A stretch of DNA of 64,000 nucleotides from Paenibacillus endoradicis (GTDB lineage: Bacteria; Bacillota; Bacilli; Paenibacillales; Paenibacillaceae). This document shows positions 37,056 through 46,336 of this stretch, piece after piece. Below the pieces are notes generated by a model, which saw only the letters and a program-made list of their open reading frames with translations, did not search any database and was not told where the DNA came from. Made by a program: the position numbers and the translations under genes. The stretch is taken from the NCBI RefSeq assembly GCF_024721975.1, contig NZ_JANQBB010000008.1, positions 62,001 through 126,000 on the forward strand. The letters run 5' to 3'. Numbering within the stretch: the first letter of the stretch is position 1; the number at the start of each line of letters is the position of its first letter.

Positions 37056-37934
37056 ATGAAAAAAAGACAGACGGAATGGGGACTGCAATCGTTCTTTGTT
37101 GGACCCGTGTTTATATTCTTCGTTCTTATTATGATAGTACCATTTGTATTAGGGATGTACTATTCATTAACGGATTGGAATGGTATCGCAAAAACAGTCA
37201 ACTGGGTAGGATTTAGTAACTTTAAAACGCTTTTCACGAATGATTCTAACTTTTGGGAGTCGTTTTTATTTACCGCTAAGTTTACCATTGTTGGTGTAGT
37301 GTTGGTTAATATAGTAGGCTTTGCTTTTGCATATTTATTAACGAATGCATTAAAGCTACGGAACGTTATGCGTACGATTTTCTTTATGCCGAATGTTATT
37401 GGCGGCTTACTATTAGGGTTTATATGGCAGTTTATTTTTGTAAAAGGGTTTGATACCGTTTATAAACTTACTGACTGGTCATTTTTTGGACTAGCGTGGC
37501 TAGGTGATCCAACTACTGGATTTTGGGGTATTGTTACTGTGTTTGTATGGCACTCAGCTGGTTACTTGATGGTAATTTATATATCATCTCTAACTAATGT
37601 ACCGAAAGAAGTTGTTGAAGCGGCAGAAATTGATGGAGCTAATCGCTGGCAAATGTTGCGCAGTATTACGATTCCTTTAGTCATGCCAGCAGTTACGATT
37701 TGTTTATTTTTAGCTATATCTTGGTCATTTAAAATCTTTGATATTAACTTATCGTTAACCGCAGGCGGACCGTACAAATCAACAGAATCTGTTGCTATGA
37801 ACATTTACAATGAAGCGTTCCAAAATAACCGTTATGGACTTGGTACCGCGAAAGCATTACTGTTCTTTGTGACAGTAGCTATTATTACATTATTCCAAGT
37901 TCGCTTAACGAAAAGTAAGGAGGTAGAGGCATAA
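37056..37934 (+). CDS. Sugar ABC transporter permease 1 (CUT1, MalF/UgpA type)
   Basis: A 292-residue membrane protein with six membrane segments. The EAA loop that contacts the ATPase is VVEAAEIDGANRWQMLRSITIPLV. It starts 8 bp after AAGGGAG. It pairs with the second permease 2 bp downstream. No ATPase gene is in the operon; such CUT1 systems commonly borrow a shared MsmX-type ATPase coded elsewhere. Divergent from the YesM/YesN-type pair. Confidence 0.95.
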   Translation: MKKRQTEWGLQSFFVGPVFIFFVLIMIVPFVLGMYYSLTDWNGIAKTVNWVGFSNFKTLFTNDSNFWESFLFTAKFTIVGVVLVNIVGFAFAYLLTNALKLRNVMRTIFFMPNVIGGLLLGFIWQFIFVKGFDTVYKLTDWSFFGLAWLGDPTTGFWGIVTVFVWHSAGYLMVIYISSLTNVPKEVVEAAEIDGANRWQMLRSITIPLVMPAVTICLFLAISWSFKIFDINLSLTAGGPYKSTESVAMNIYNEAFQNNRYGLGTAKALLFFVTVAIITLFQVRLTKSKEVEA

Positions 37935-37936
37935 CG

Positions 37937-38764
37937 ATGAAACCATACAATGGTAAAACACTCATTCTAGAAATAGGGATGGTGCTAGTTTCACTCGTTT
38001 TTCTCGCACCGTTTTACTTCCTTTTAGTAAACTCTGTCAAACCTTTTGGAGAGATTATGTCGGATGCTGCAAGCTGGCCGCAAGTTTTTCAGTGGGAAAA
38101 CTATACTAAAGCTTGGCAATTAACTCGTTTTCCAGAAGCGTTTCTCAATTCTTTTGTTATTACAGTTGTCGGAGTAGTGTTAATTGGACTAATTAGTTGT
38201 ATGGCTGCTTACCGAATGGTTCGTGCTAATACAACATTTAATCGGATTTTTCTACTCGTATTAGTTGCGGCAATGGTCGTACCTTTTCAGACGATTATGA
38301 TGCCACTGATTCGTGTTATTAGTGAATTAGGTTTAATGAATTCGAAAGCAGGGTTGATTATTAGTTATTTAGGGTTAAGTACCCCGATGGCCGTCTTTCT
38401 CTTTCATGGATTTGTTAAATCGATTCCATTAGAAATTGAAGAAGCGGCTACTGTTGATGGTTCTACTCGCATTGGCGTCTTTTTCCGAATTGTATTACCA
38501 ATGTTGAAGCCGATGCTAATGACGGTCATTGTATTGAATACATTAGCTATCTGGAATGATTACTTGTTACCATCGTTAATATTGCAAAAACCAGATCTTA
38601 GAACGATCCCATTAGCAACGTTTTCGTTTTTCTCAGAATATACGAAACAATGGGATCTTGCGCTGCCGGCATTAGTACTTGGCGTTACACCAGTTATAGT
38701 ATTTTTCCTGTTTTTACAACGGTACATTGTAGAAGGAATAGCAGCCGGCTCAGTCAAAGGGTAA
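37937..38764 (+). CDS. Sugar ABC transporter permease 2 (CUT1, MalG/UgpE type)
   Basis: A 275-residue inner-membrane protein with six membrane segments. The EAA loop reads IEEAATVDGSTRIGVFFRIVLPML. It forms the transport channel with the preceding permease. Its ribosome binding site (AAGGAGG) is inside the end of that gene, so the two are translationally linked. Confidence 0.95.
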   Translation: MKPYNGKTLILEIGMVLVSLVFLAPFYFLLVNSVKPFGEIMSDAASWPQVFQWENYTKAWQLTRFPEAFLNSFVITVVGVVLIGLISCMAAYRMVRANTTFNRIFLLVLVAAMVVPFQTIMMPLIRVISELGLMNSKAGLIISYLGLSTPMAVFLFHGFVKSIPLEIEEAATVDGSTRIGVFFRIVLPMLKPMLMTVIVLNTLAIWNDYLLPSLILQKPDLRTIPLATFSFFSEYTKQWDLALPALVLGVTPVIVFFLFLQRYIVEGIAAGSVKG

Positions 38765-38813
38765 TAACCTAAATGTTATTATAAATTAATGAAATTAAAG
38801 GGGGATTAATTCA

Positions 38814-40103
38814 ATGCAAAAGAGTAAAATTTTCAAATTAGTACCTATTTTGTTGGCTATGATACTAGTATTAGCGGCTTGTGGTGGTAATTCGAATGGT
38901 GGTAATGGAAACAAACAAGCAGATGGATCACAAGAGAAAAAGACAGTTACCGTGTTCCAATTTAAGACTGAAATTGTAGAAGGATTACATGAATTGGCAA
39001 GAGCGTTTGAAGCGGAACACCCAAATATTAAAGTCGATGTACAAACAGTAGGCGGTAGTGGCGACTACGAAGCTGGATTAAAAACAAAGTTTGCTTCCGG
39101 TGAAGGACCAGATATCTTTTCCAATGGTGGTTATTCAAAATTACTGTTGTGGGAAGAACGAATCGAAGATTTATCAGATCAACCATGGGTGAAAGACATT
39201 GCACCGGCAGCGGCTGATCCGGTTACTCTAGATGGGAAAGTATTTGGCTTGCCTCTTAGTATGGAAGGATTCGGGTATATATATAATAAAGACATTTTTG
39301 CAGAACTAGGAATTGATCCGTTGCCAAAAACATACTCTGAGCTAGAAGCAGCGGCTAAAACAATTGCTGAAGCTGGCATAACTCCATTTGCTAATGCATA
39401 TTACGAGTGGTGGTTAGTTGGTAGTCAAGGCGTTAGTGTAGCATTTAACAATCAACCAGATACGAGTGCATTTATTGATGGATTGAATGATGGAACAACT
39501 ACGATTGCCGGCAATGAGCACTTTTTGAATTGGGCGAAATTGATGCAATTAACATTAGACTACGGAAATAAAAATCCATTGACAACTGACCATAATACAG
39601 CTGTAACGATGTTTGCTAATGGCGAAGCAGCCATGATGCAACAAGGTAACTGGACGCAAAATATGATTGATAGTATTAATCCTGATCTGAATATGGGCGT
39701 ATTACCGATGCCTATTAGTGATGATTCAGCAGTAACGAGCAAAGTAACAGTGGGTGTCCCTGTCAACTTAGTCGTTAATAAAGATTCAAAAGTAAAAGAA
39801 GAAGCAAAAATATTCTTAAATTGGCTTGTAAAATCTGATATGGGGAAAGAATATATTACGAAAAATTTCAAATTCATTCCAACGTTAACTACAATTGAAG
39901 CGACTCCAGAAGATTTGGGAGAGCTTGCTACTAGTTTGGTTGAATATGTAGATCGTGGTGAAGCATTCCCTAATATTTCTGGTAAATATCCAGATGGTGT
40001 GACACAAGAATTTGGTAGTGTCATTCAAGAGTTTTTGGCAGGAAGAGTGGATGCACAACAATGGACAGAAAATATGCAAGCTGCTTGGGATAAACTAAAA
40101 TAA
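38814..40103 (+). CDS. Extracellular sugar-binding lipoprotein of the ABC transporter
   Basis: A 429-residue family-1 solute-binding protein. The lipoprotein signal peptide ends in LVLAACGG (Cys at about residue 22), followed by a Gly/Asn linker. The mature part has the typical fold pattern: EHPNIKVDVQT, GEGPDIFSNGG, VFGLPLSMEGFGYIYNKDIF, NGEAAMMQQGNWT. It hands oligosaccharides to the two permeases. The gene order permease-permease-binding protein is the reverse of many CUT1 operons. A terminator-like hairpin follows, which may lower expression of the enzymes relative to the binding protein. Confidence 0.95.
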   Translation: MQKSKIFKLVPILLAMILVLAACGGNSNGGNGNKQADGSQEKKTVTVFQFKTEIVEGLHELARAFEAEHPNIKVDVQTVGGSGDYEAGLKTKFASGEGPDIFSNGGYSKLLLWEERIEDLSDQPWVKDIAPAAADPVTLDGKVFGLPLSMEGFGYIYNKDIFAELGIDPLPKTYSELEAAAKTIAEAGITPFANAYYEWWLVGSQGVSVAFNNQPDTSAFIDGLNDGTTTIAGNEHFLNWAKLMQLTLDYGNKNPLTTDHNTAVTMFANGEAAMMQQGNWTQNMIDSINPDLNMGVLPMPISDDSAVTSKVTVGVPVNLVVNKDSKVKEEAKIFLNWLVKSDMGKEYITKNFKFIPTLTTIEATPEDLGELATSLVEYVDRGEAFPNISGKYPDGVTQEFGSVIQEFLAGRVDAQQWTENMQAAWDKLK

Positions 40104-40126
40104 TAAATTATATATTTATGTAGTAT

Positions 40127-40173
40127 CGGGCTGTTCCAATGAAATCATTTGATTCTGAGGAACAGCCTTTATG
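40127..40173 (+). terminator. Hairpin after the binding-protein gene (possible partial terminator)
   Basis: GGCTGTTCC with GGAACAGCC plus AATCATTTGATT inside; a weak tail (CTTTATG). It could attenuate read-through to the GH genes. Confidence 0.65.
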
Positions 40174-40222
40174 TAAGTAAATATAATCATTCGCAAACAG
40201 CTAGAAATGGAGGGCTTAGGTG

Positions 40223-42223
40223 ATGATTGATCGGATGCAAGTAGGCGTAGTTTATTATCCGGAACAATGGGATTCAGCTAGATGGGAAGCAGATATTAAG
40301 CAAATGAGAGAAGCCGGAGTTACCGTTGTTAGGTTGGCAGAGTTTGCGTGGTGTCGGATGGAGCCTGCACCAGAAAAGTATACTTTCGATTGGCTGGATG
40401 AAGTAATTGGCTTGTTTGCTCAAAATGACATAGCAGTTATTCTCTGCACACCTACTAATACTCCGCCTCGCTGGCTGACAGATCAACATCCGGATGTTCT
40501 CCCTATTAATGCAAGTGGGATGACTACACATGCTGGTGTCAGAGGTCATCGTTGTTTCAATAGTATCTCATTAAAATATTATGCAGCATCTATTATTAAT
40601 CAGATGGCTATTCGTTATGGGTCACATCCAGGAGTTATCGGTTGGCAAATTGATAATGAATTTTGGATGCTGGATTGTCATTGTCCTCGTTGCAATACGA
40701 CATTCAGACAATGGTTAATCCAAAAATACGAAACAGTAAGCAAATTAAATGAAGCGTGGGGGACGATTGTCTGGAGCGGAGAATACAGCGACTGGCAACA
40801 AGTTACTGTTCCTTATGGAGGTTCTCGCTTTCAAAACCCATCTTATTTACTAGACTTTGCTAGGTTTCAATGGGATATGATGGAATTGTTTTTGACAGAA
40901 CAAATAAATACTATTCGTCAATATAGTAAGCAGCAGTTTATAACCCATAATTTTCACACATACCCACCACGGTTAAATCTACACCAGCTTGGTCGTGCAC
41001 TGGATGTTGCTTCTTTTGATTATTATCCGAATACCGATCCTCATAAGCAAACAACTGGTCCGTATAGCGGAGCTTTGTCGCTTGATGTTACACGAGGTAT
41101 CAAAAGAAAAAACTTTTATATTATGGAACAACTTAGTGGTGCACCAGGTTGTTGGTTTCCGTCATGGCGAGCTCCTTATCCAGGATTTATACGAGCTTTT
41201 ACTTGGCAAGCTATTGCAAAAGGTGCAGATAAAGTATTACATTTTCGCTGGCGCTCGGCAACAATTGGAGCGGAGCAATTTTGGCAAGGGTTAATTGATC
41301 CGAGTAATGTGCCAGGACGAAGATTTTTAGAGTTTTCGCAATTGGCACAAGAAGTGAATCGCTTGTCGCCGAAATTAATAGATACGACATTTCAGCATCA
41401 GGTAGCTATTTTAATGTCACATGAAAATATGGAAGCGATGCGTATACAGTATCAATCGGACGGCTTTGATTATTACGAAAATATAAAAGATTATCACCGT
41501 ATATTGACCAAATTGGGTGTCGGCTGTGATGTCATAGAAGTGGGAGCTCCACTCGATCAATATAAACTAGTAATCGTGCCAAGCTTATATGTAGTAAATG
41601 AAGAAACGGCTAATAGGCTTGAACAGTTTGCACAAGCAGGAGGTACAGTGTTATTAACATTTCGTTCTGGAGTGAAAATGGAGAATAATCATCACATCGA
41701 AACGATGCTTCCAGGATATTTGCAGAAAAGCTCAGGTATTTATGTGGAAGAGTATGATGCAATTGGTCAAAGTACTCAAGCTATTCGAGATGAAGATGGA
41801 GAGACATATACTGCTTCTATCTGGTGCGATATTGTCAGTTTACAAGGTGCAGAAGCGATTGCTTGGTACCAAGATGAATTTTACAGTGGTACACCAGCAA
41901 TAACCTGTAACCGAGTAGGCAAGGGGAAAGTGTACTATGTAGCTACACATCCAGATGAAGCTTATCTTCGTAAGTTAATAACCCGCTTAGCTAAGGAACA
42001 GCACATAAAATATGATGCTAACTTACCAGACGGAGTGCAAATAATAGAACGATTTAACGAGAGTAACAAGTACCTCTTTATTATGAATCTGAGTAGAGTG
42101 GATGTAACAGTCCCACTTGAAAGTCCAGGTTATAGTCTGCTTAGTGCAGAAAAGAGAGAAAAGAAGATAGAGCTTGCACCTTATGAATTAGATATTTTAG
42201 AAATACCTTTGTCTTCAGGATGA
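40223..42223 (+). CDS. Beta-galactosidase, GH42 family
   Basis: A 666-residue cytoplasmic glycosidase that removes beta-linked galactose. The acid/base is Glu146 (WQIDNEFW) and the nucleophile is Glu302 (IMEQLSGAPGCW). A zinc site is likely (CHCPRC plus HRCFNS). Domain A (TIM barrel) spans about residues 5-385, followed by a trimerisation domain B and a small C-terminal domain. The ATG at 40223 is chosen because GGAGGG lies 8 bp upstream. No signal peptide is present, so it acts on imported sugars. Its stop codon overlaps the first base of the repeat that precedes the GH43 gene. Confidence 0.94.
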   Translation: MIDRMQVGVVYYPEQWDSARWEADIKQMREAGVTVVRLAEFAWCRMEPAPEKYTFDWLDEVIGLFAQNDIAVILCTPTNTPPRWLTDQHPDVLPINASGMTTHAGVRGHRCFNSISLKYYAASIINQMAIRYGSHPGVIGWQIDNEFWMLDCHCPRCNTTFRQWLIQKYETVSKLNEAWGTIVWSGEYSDWQQVTVPYGGSRFQNPSYLLDFARFQWDMMELFLTEQINTIRQYSKQQFITHNFHTYPPRLNLHQLGRALDVASFDYYPNTDPHKQTTGPYSGALSLDVTRGIKRKNFYIMEQLSGAPGCWFPSWRAPYPGFIRAFTWQAIAKGADKVLHFRWRSATIGAEQFWQGLIDPSNVPGRRFLEFSQLAQEVNRLSPKLIDTTFQHQVAILMSHENMEAMRIQYQSDGFDYYENIKDYHRILTKLGVGCDVIEVGAPLDQYKLVIVPSLYVVNEETANRLEQFAQAGGTVLLTFRSGVKMENNHHIETMLPGYLQKSSGIYVEEYDAIGQSTQAIRDEDGETYTASIWCDIVSLQGAEAIAWYQDEFYSGTPAITCNRVGKGKVYYVATHPDEAYLRKLITRLAKEQHIKYDANLPDGVQIIERFNESNKYLFIMNLSRVDVTVPLESPGYSLLSAEKREKKIELAPYELDILEIPLSSG

Positions 42224-42345
42224 TGCTTCCGAAGGGGATTTTTTTGTTTTCTACGAAGTCTTTACAAGTAGCTAAAAGTTTAAGTATATGCTTTCGAAGC
42301 GAACTGTTTTCTATAAAGAATATACAAGTAGCTAAAAAAAGTTTT
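42223..42345 (+). repeat. 60-bp repeat family, locus C (tandem pair)
   Basis: Two diverged units, 42223-42281 and 42288-42345. Each begins ATGCTT-CGAAG and ends in AAGTAGCTAAAA...AGTTT. The first starts on the last base of the GH42 stop codon; the second ends 2 bp before AGGAGG of GH43. It is homologous to loci A and B. Confidence 0.75.
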
Positions 42346-42360
42346 CAGGAGGCGTGAACA

Positions 42361-43860
42361 ATGAAATTTCAAAATCCGATAATCCCAGGATTTTATCCTG
42401 ATCCTAGCATTTGTCGTGCCGGTGATGACTACTATATTGTAACTAGCTCTTTTGGTTATTTCCCAGGAATTCCAATTTGGCATAGTAAAGATCTCGTGCA
42501 TTGGCGGCAAATCGGTCATTGTTTAACAAAAGAAAGTCAGTCGCAGTTAGAAGGAGCGAAAATTTCTGAAGGAGTTTGGGCACCAACCATTCGTTATCAT
42601 CAAGGACGCTTTTATATGGTTACGACAAATGAAAAGAAATGTGGTCATTTCTACGTGTGGACAGACGATCCTACGGGCGAGTGGTCAGAACCAATCTATG
42701 TAGATCAGTCAGGTATTGATCCATCCCTTTTATTTGAAGATGGCAAAGTTTATTTTACTAGTACAGGGACAGAACACGGAATTGGTATTTATCATTGTGA
42801 AATTGACATTGAGACGGGTGAGAAATTAACGGATACACATTTCATTTGGCAAGGTACTGGGGGGAAATTTACAGAAGCTCCTCATTTATATAAAATAAAC
42901 GATTACTATTATTTAATGTGTGCTGAAGGTGGAACAGAGTATGGACATACAGAGGTAGTTGCCCGTAGTAAATCTCCGTATGGACCATTCGAGTCATGTC
43001 CGTATAATCCCATTCTTACTCATCGTAGTTCAGGTCGTAAAATTCAATCGACCGGTCATGCTGATCTAGTACAAGCAGTAGATGGAAGTTGGTGGGCAGT
43101 GTTTCTAGGTGTACGTCCAGTCGCTTATCCATATCGACATCACATTGGTAGAGAAACATTTTTAGCTCCTGTCCACTGGACAGAAGATGGTTGGCCGATA
43201 ATAGGCAATCAAGGTACGGTTGAATTAGAAGAACTAGCTCCAAACTTACCATTTGTGAAGTGGGAGCATAGGTCTAATCGAGATGAATTTACTGATGCTT
43301 ATCTCAATGATTGTTGGACATTTATCCGTAGCGGAGTACAAACGACATGGTCTTGTTCGGAGAGAGAAAGCTTTCTAATGATTACTGGTTCTTCCGATCG
43401 CTTAAATAGTGGTGGTTATCCTGCATTTATTGGGCGCCGGCAACAACATCATAGATGCGAAGTCACGGTGAGAATGGAATATGATCTTCATGAGGACGAT
43501 GAAGCGGGTTTAACCGTATTTATGGATGATAGGCATCATTACGATCTTGCATTGACTAAAGTTAATGGTCAAATACAGTTTGTATTGCGAAGGCAAATTG
43601 GTAGCTTAATCGACGAAAAATATTCCAAACCAATAGATGGCACGGATGTGGAAATACGGATAGAAGCAACTAAGGCAGACTATTTATTTTATTACCGAGA
43701 AGGCAAAGAGCAGTGGAACAAGATAGGTGAAGGGGAAACTCGTTTACTATCTACAGAAGTTGCTGGCGGATTCACAGGAGTGTTTATTGCAATGTATAAC
43801 TATTCACGTTATAAAACAAAAGCATATTTTGATTGGTATGAATATGAGGGTAAGGAGTAG
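42361..43860 (+). CDS. GH43 beta-xylosidase / alpha-L-arabinofuranosidase
   Basis: A 499-residue glycosidase. The five-bladed propeller starts NPIIPGFYPDPSICRAGDDYYIVTSSF with the general base Asp14, the pKa-setting Asp120 (GIDPSLLF) and the acid Glu172 (FTEAPHLYK). The C-terminal ~190 residues form the beta-sandwich (GH43_C2, concanavalin-like) typical of xylosidases and arabinofuranosidases. Which of the two activities it has cannot be read from sequence. It lacks a signal peptide and is followed by GH94 at 5 bp. Confidence 0.93.
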   Translation: MKFQNPIIPGFYPDPSICRAGDDYYIVTSSFGYFPGIPIWHSKDLVHWRQIGHCLTKESQSQLEGAKISEGVWAPTIRYHQGRFYMVTTNEKKCGHFYVWTDDPTGEWSEPIYVDQSGIDPSLLFEDGKVYFTSTGTEHGIGIYHCEIDIETGEKLTDTHFIWQGTGGKFTEAPHLYKINDYYYLMCAEGGTEYGHTEVVARSKSPYGPFESCPYNPILTHRSSGRKIQSTGHADLVQAVDGSWWAVFLGVRPVAYPYRHHIGRETFLAPVHWTEDGWPIIGNQGTVELEELAPNLPFVKWEHRSNRDEFTDAYLNDCWTFIRSGVQTTWSCSERESFLMITGSSDRLNSGGYPAFIGRRQQHHRCEVTVRMEYDLHEDDEAGLTVFMDDRHHYDLALTKVNGQIQFVLRRQIGSLIDEKYSKPIDGTDVEIRIEATKADYLFYYREGKEQWNKIGEGETRLLSTEVAGGFTGVFIAMYNYSRYKTKAYFDWYEYEGKE

Positions 43861-43865
43861 ATCAC

Positions 43866-46256
43866 ATGATAGAGACAACTAAAGATGAACAATATATTAT
43901 ATTGAACAGCCCGGTCGTTATGCCCAAAGCATCAGGTTTTTTATGGAATGATCATATGATGATGGATGTTAATTGTAGAGGCTATACTATTTCACAATTT
44001 ATGCAACCTGAACCAGCAAAATATTCATATGCTCCCAATTTAGAAATGAAAACATTTATGCAGCCTGAACAGCCTTATTATGCTCATCATCCAGGACGCT
44101 TTATATATATAAAGGATGAGGAAAGTAAGGAGTTATTTTCAGCTCCGTATGAACCTGTACGCGCCATGCCAGACCAATACCAATTTATTGTTGGGAAGCA
44201 TGATATCTCTTGGAAAGTAGTATTTAACGATATAGAGCTAAATATGTCGCTTTCTTTATCACCTGAAGAGCCTATTGAAATGTGGAAAGTAACAGTCAAA
44301 AACAACTCGAATAGAGAGCGGGAAATTAGTATTTATCCGTCGTTTACGATTGGATATATGTCCTGGATGAATCAAGCTGGTCAATATGAGGCCGATCTAC
44401 AGGGAATTGTTTGTACCTCGATTACTCCCTATCAAAAGTATACGGATTACGAAAAAATAAAAAAATTAAAAGATATGACTTTTTTATTAGCCGATAGAGC
44501 GCCACTTAGTTGGGAAGCGAATTGGGAAGTGTTCGAAGGAGAGGGAGGCATCACTGCTCCGTCAGCGTTAGCAAATGAAACATTAAGTAATAGTGACGCT
44601 CGTTATGAAACACCTGCTGCTGTCATGCAATATTGCTTTACATTGGATGCGGGAGAAGAAGAACAACTTCGCTTCTTATTCGGACCTGCTCACAATAAAC
44701 AAGATATTGCAGCGATAAGAGATAAATATTTTGTGAAAACGAATGCAGGGGGAGAAGACGGTTTTGCGATAGCGCAGCAATCATATAAGCAGTACATCGA
44801 GCGTGGGACAGGTAATATGACGATTCAAACTCCAGATACTTCCTTTGATCAATTTGTGAATCATTGGTTACCGAGACAAATTTATTATCATGGGCAGACG
44901 AATCGTTTAACTACAGATCCGCAAACTCGAAACTATTTGCAAGATAATATGGGAATGAGCTATATTGATCCGTCAACCGCGCGTCAAGCTTTTCTTACTG
45001 CCATGCAGCAACAAGCTGCGAGTGGTGCCATGCCAGATGGAATTGTTTTGCATAAAGATGCAGAGTTGAAATATATCAATCAAGTACCGCATACGGATCA
45101 CTGTATCTGGTTACCGCTTAGTTTAATAACCTATTTAGATGAAACAAATGATTATTCTATTTTAGAAGAACTAATTCCATTTAAGGATGATCCAAAGCCT
45201 GTTAGCGTGTTTGAACATATCGTGCGTGCGATGAATTGGTTAATCACGACGAGGGATGAGCGCGGACTCAATTATATAGAGCAAGGCGATTGGTGCGATC
45301 CTATGAATATGGTTGGCTACAAAGGTAAAGGTGTTTCTGGGTGGCTAACGATCGCTTCCGCTTATGCTTTTAAAGTATGGGCAGAGATTTGTGAAAATGC
45401 TGGACAACCAGATGTTGCAGAGCAGTTCAGAACAGAAGCAAAACAGACAAATGAAATAGTGAATAAATATTTGTGGGATGGAAATTGGTACGCTAGAGGG
45501 ATAACCGATGACAATGTTCTGTTCGGTATTCATACCGATGAGGAAGGTAAAATATTTATCAATCCTCAAGGCTGGTCGCTAATGAGTGGAGCAGCAGATG
45601 AAGAAAAACAACCGAAAATTTTACAAGCGGTAGAAGAGTTATTAGAAACTCCATATGGTGTGGAAAAATTAGCGCCTTCATTTACAAAAATGCGTGAAGA
45701 TGTAGGGCGTGTAACGCAAAAACATCCGGGTAGTGCGGAAAATGGTGCAGTATATAATCATGCGGCAGCTTTTTATATTTTTGCTTTATACCAAGTGGAT
45801 CAACAGGATAATGCATACCGCTTATTAAGAAAAATGATTCCTGGTCCAGATCTAGCTGATATTATTCATCGTGGTCAATTACCAGCTTTTATACCGAATT
45901 ATTATCGCGGGGCTTACCGTCAAATACCTCGAACTGCGGGAAGATCGAGTCATTTATTCAATACAGGGACAGCAGCTTGGGTTTATCGCTGTATTATTGA
46001 TGGACTATTTGGCGTGAAAGGAAGTAAGGATGGACTATCGATTTCTCCTCAGCTTCCGTCTGACTGGCAAACGGCATCGATTCAACGCCAATTTAGAGGT
46101 GCAGAGTTTCATGTTGTAATTGAGCGACATACAGATGTACAAGAAATGGCTATTTATGTGGACGATCAGGTCATAGAGGGTCATATTATTAAAAATATCC
46201 AAGCTGGTGAAAAATATGATGTCCTTGTAAAGTTACCGCAAACAGATATGCAATAG
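43866..46256 (+). CDS. GH94 carbohydrate phosphorylase (cellobiose/cellodextrin-phosphorylase-like)
   Basis: A 796-residue inverting phosphorylase that splits a beta-glucosidic bond with phosphate to give glucose 1-phosphate. It has an N-terminal beta-sandwich (to about 290), then an (alpha/alpha)6 barrel with the proposed catalytic Asp478 (EQGDWCDPMN), the phosphate/sugar motif ENGAVYNHAAAF, and the C-terminal GTAAWVYRCIIDGLFGVK followed by SPQLPSDW. Cellobiose phosphorylases usually have DWNDC where this has DWCDP, so the substrate may differ (cellodextrin, xylosylated or other beta-glucoside). It starts 5 bp after the GH43 stop. Confidence 0.9.
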   Translation: MIETTKDEQYIILNSPVVMPKASGFLWNDHMMMDVNCRGYTISQFMQPEPAKYSYAPNLEMKTFMQPEQPYYAHHPGRFIYIKDEESKELFSAPYEPVRAMPDQYQFIVGKHDISWKVVFNDIELNMSLSLSPEEPIEMWKVTVKNNSNREREISIYPSFTIGYMSWMNQAGQYEADLQGIVCTSITPYQKYTDYEKIKKLKDMTFLLADRAPLSWEANWEVFEGEGGITAPSALANETLSNSDARYETPAAVMQYCFTLDAGEEEQLRFLFGPAHNKQDIAAIRDKYFVKTNAGGEDGFAIAQQSYKQYIERGTGNMTIQTPDTSFDQFVNHWLPRQIYYHGQTNRLTTDPQTRNYLQDNMGMSYIDPSTARQAFLTAMQQQAASGAMPDGIVLHKDAELKYINQVPHTDHCIWLPLSLITYLDETNDYSILEELIPFKDDPKPVSVFEHIVRAMNWLITTRDERGLNYIEQGDWCDPMNMVGYKGKGVSGWLTIASAYAFKVWAEICENAGQPDVAEQFRTEAKQTNEIVNKYLWDGNWYARGITDDNVLFGIHTDEEGKIFINPQGWSLMSGAADEEKQPKILQAVEELLETPYGVEKLAPSFTKMREDVGRVTQKHPGSAENGAVYNHAAAFYIFALYQVDQQDNAYRLLRKMIPGPDLADIIHRGQLPAFIPNYYRGAYRQIPRTAGRSSHLFNTGTAAWVYRCIIDGLFGVKGSKDGLSISPQLPSDWQTASIQRQFRGAEFHVVIERHTDVQEMAIYVDDQVIEGHIIKNIQAGEKYDVLVKLPQTDMQ

Positions 46257-46336
46257 TATTAGAGTGACTAGTTATTTAAAGTGATGCGGTTTCATTTATT
46301 GATAATTATAACAATGTAGATAAAGGTGGAGAAACG

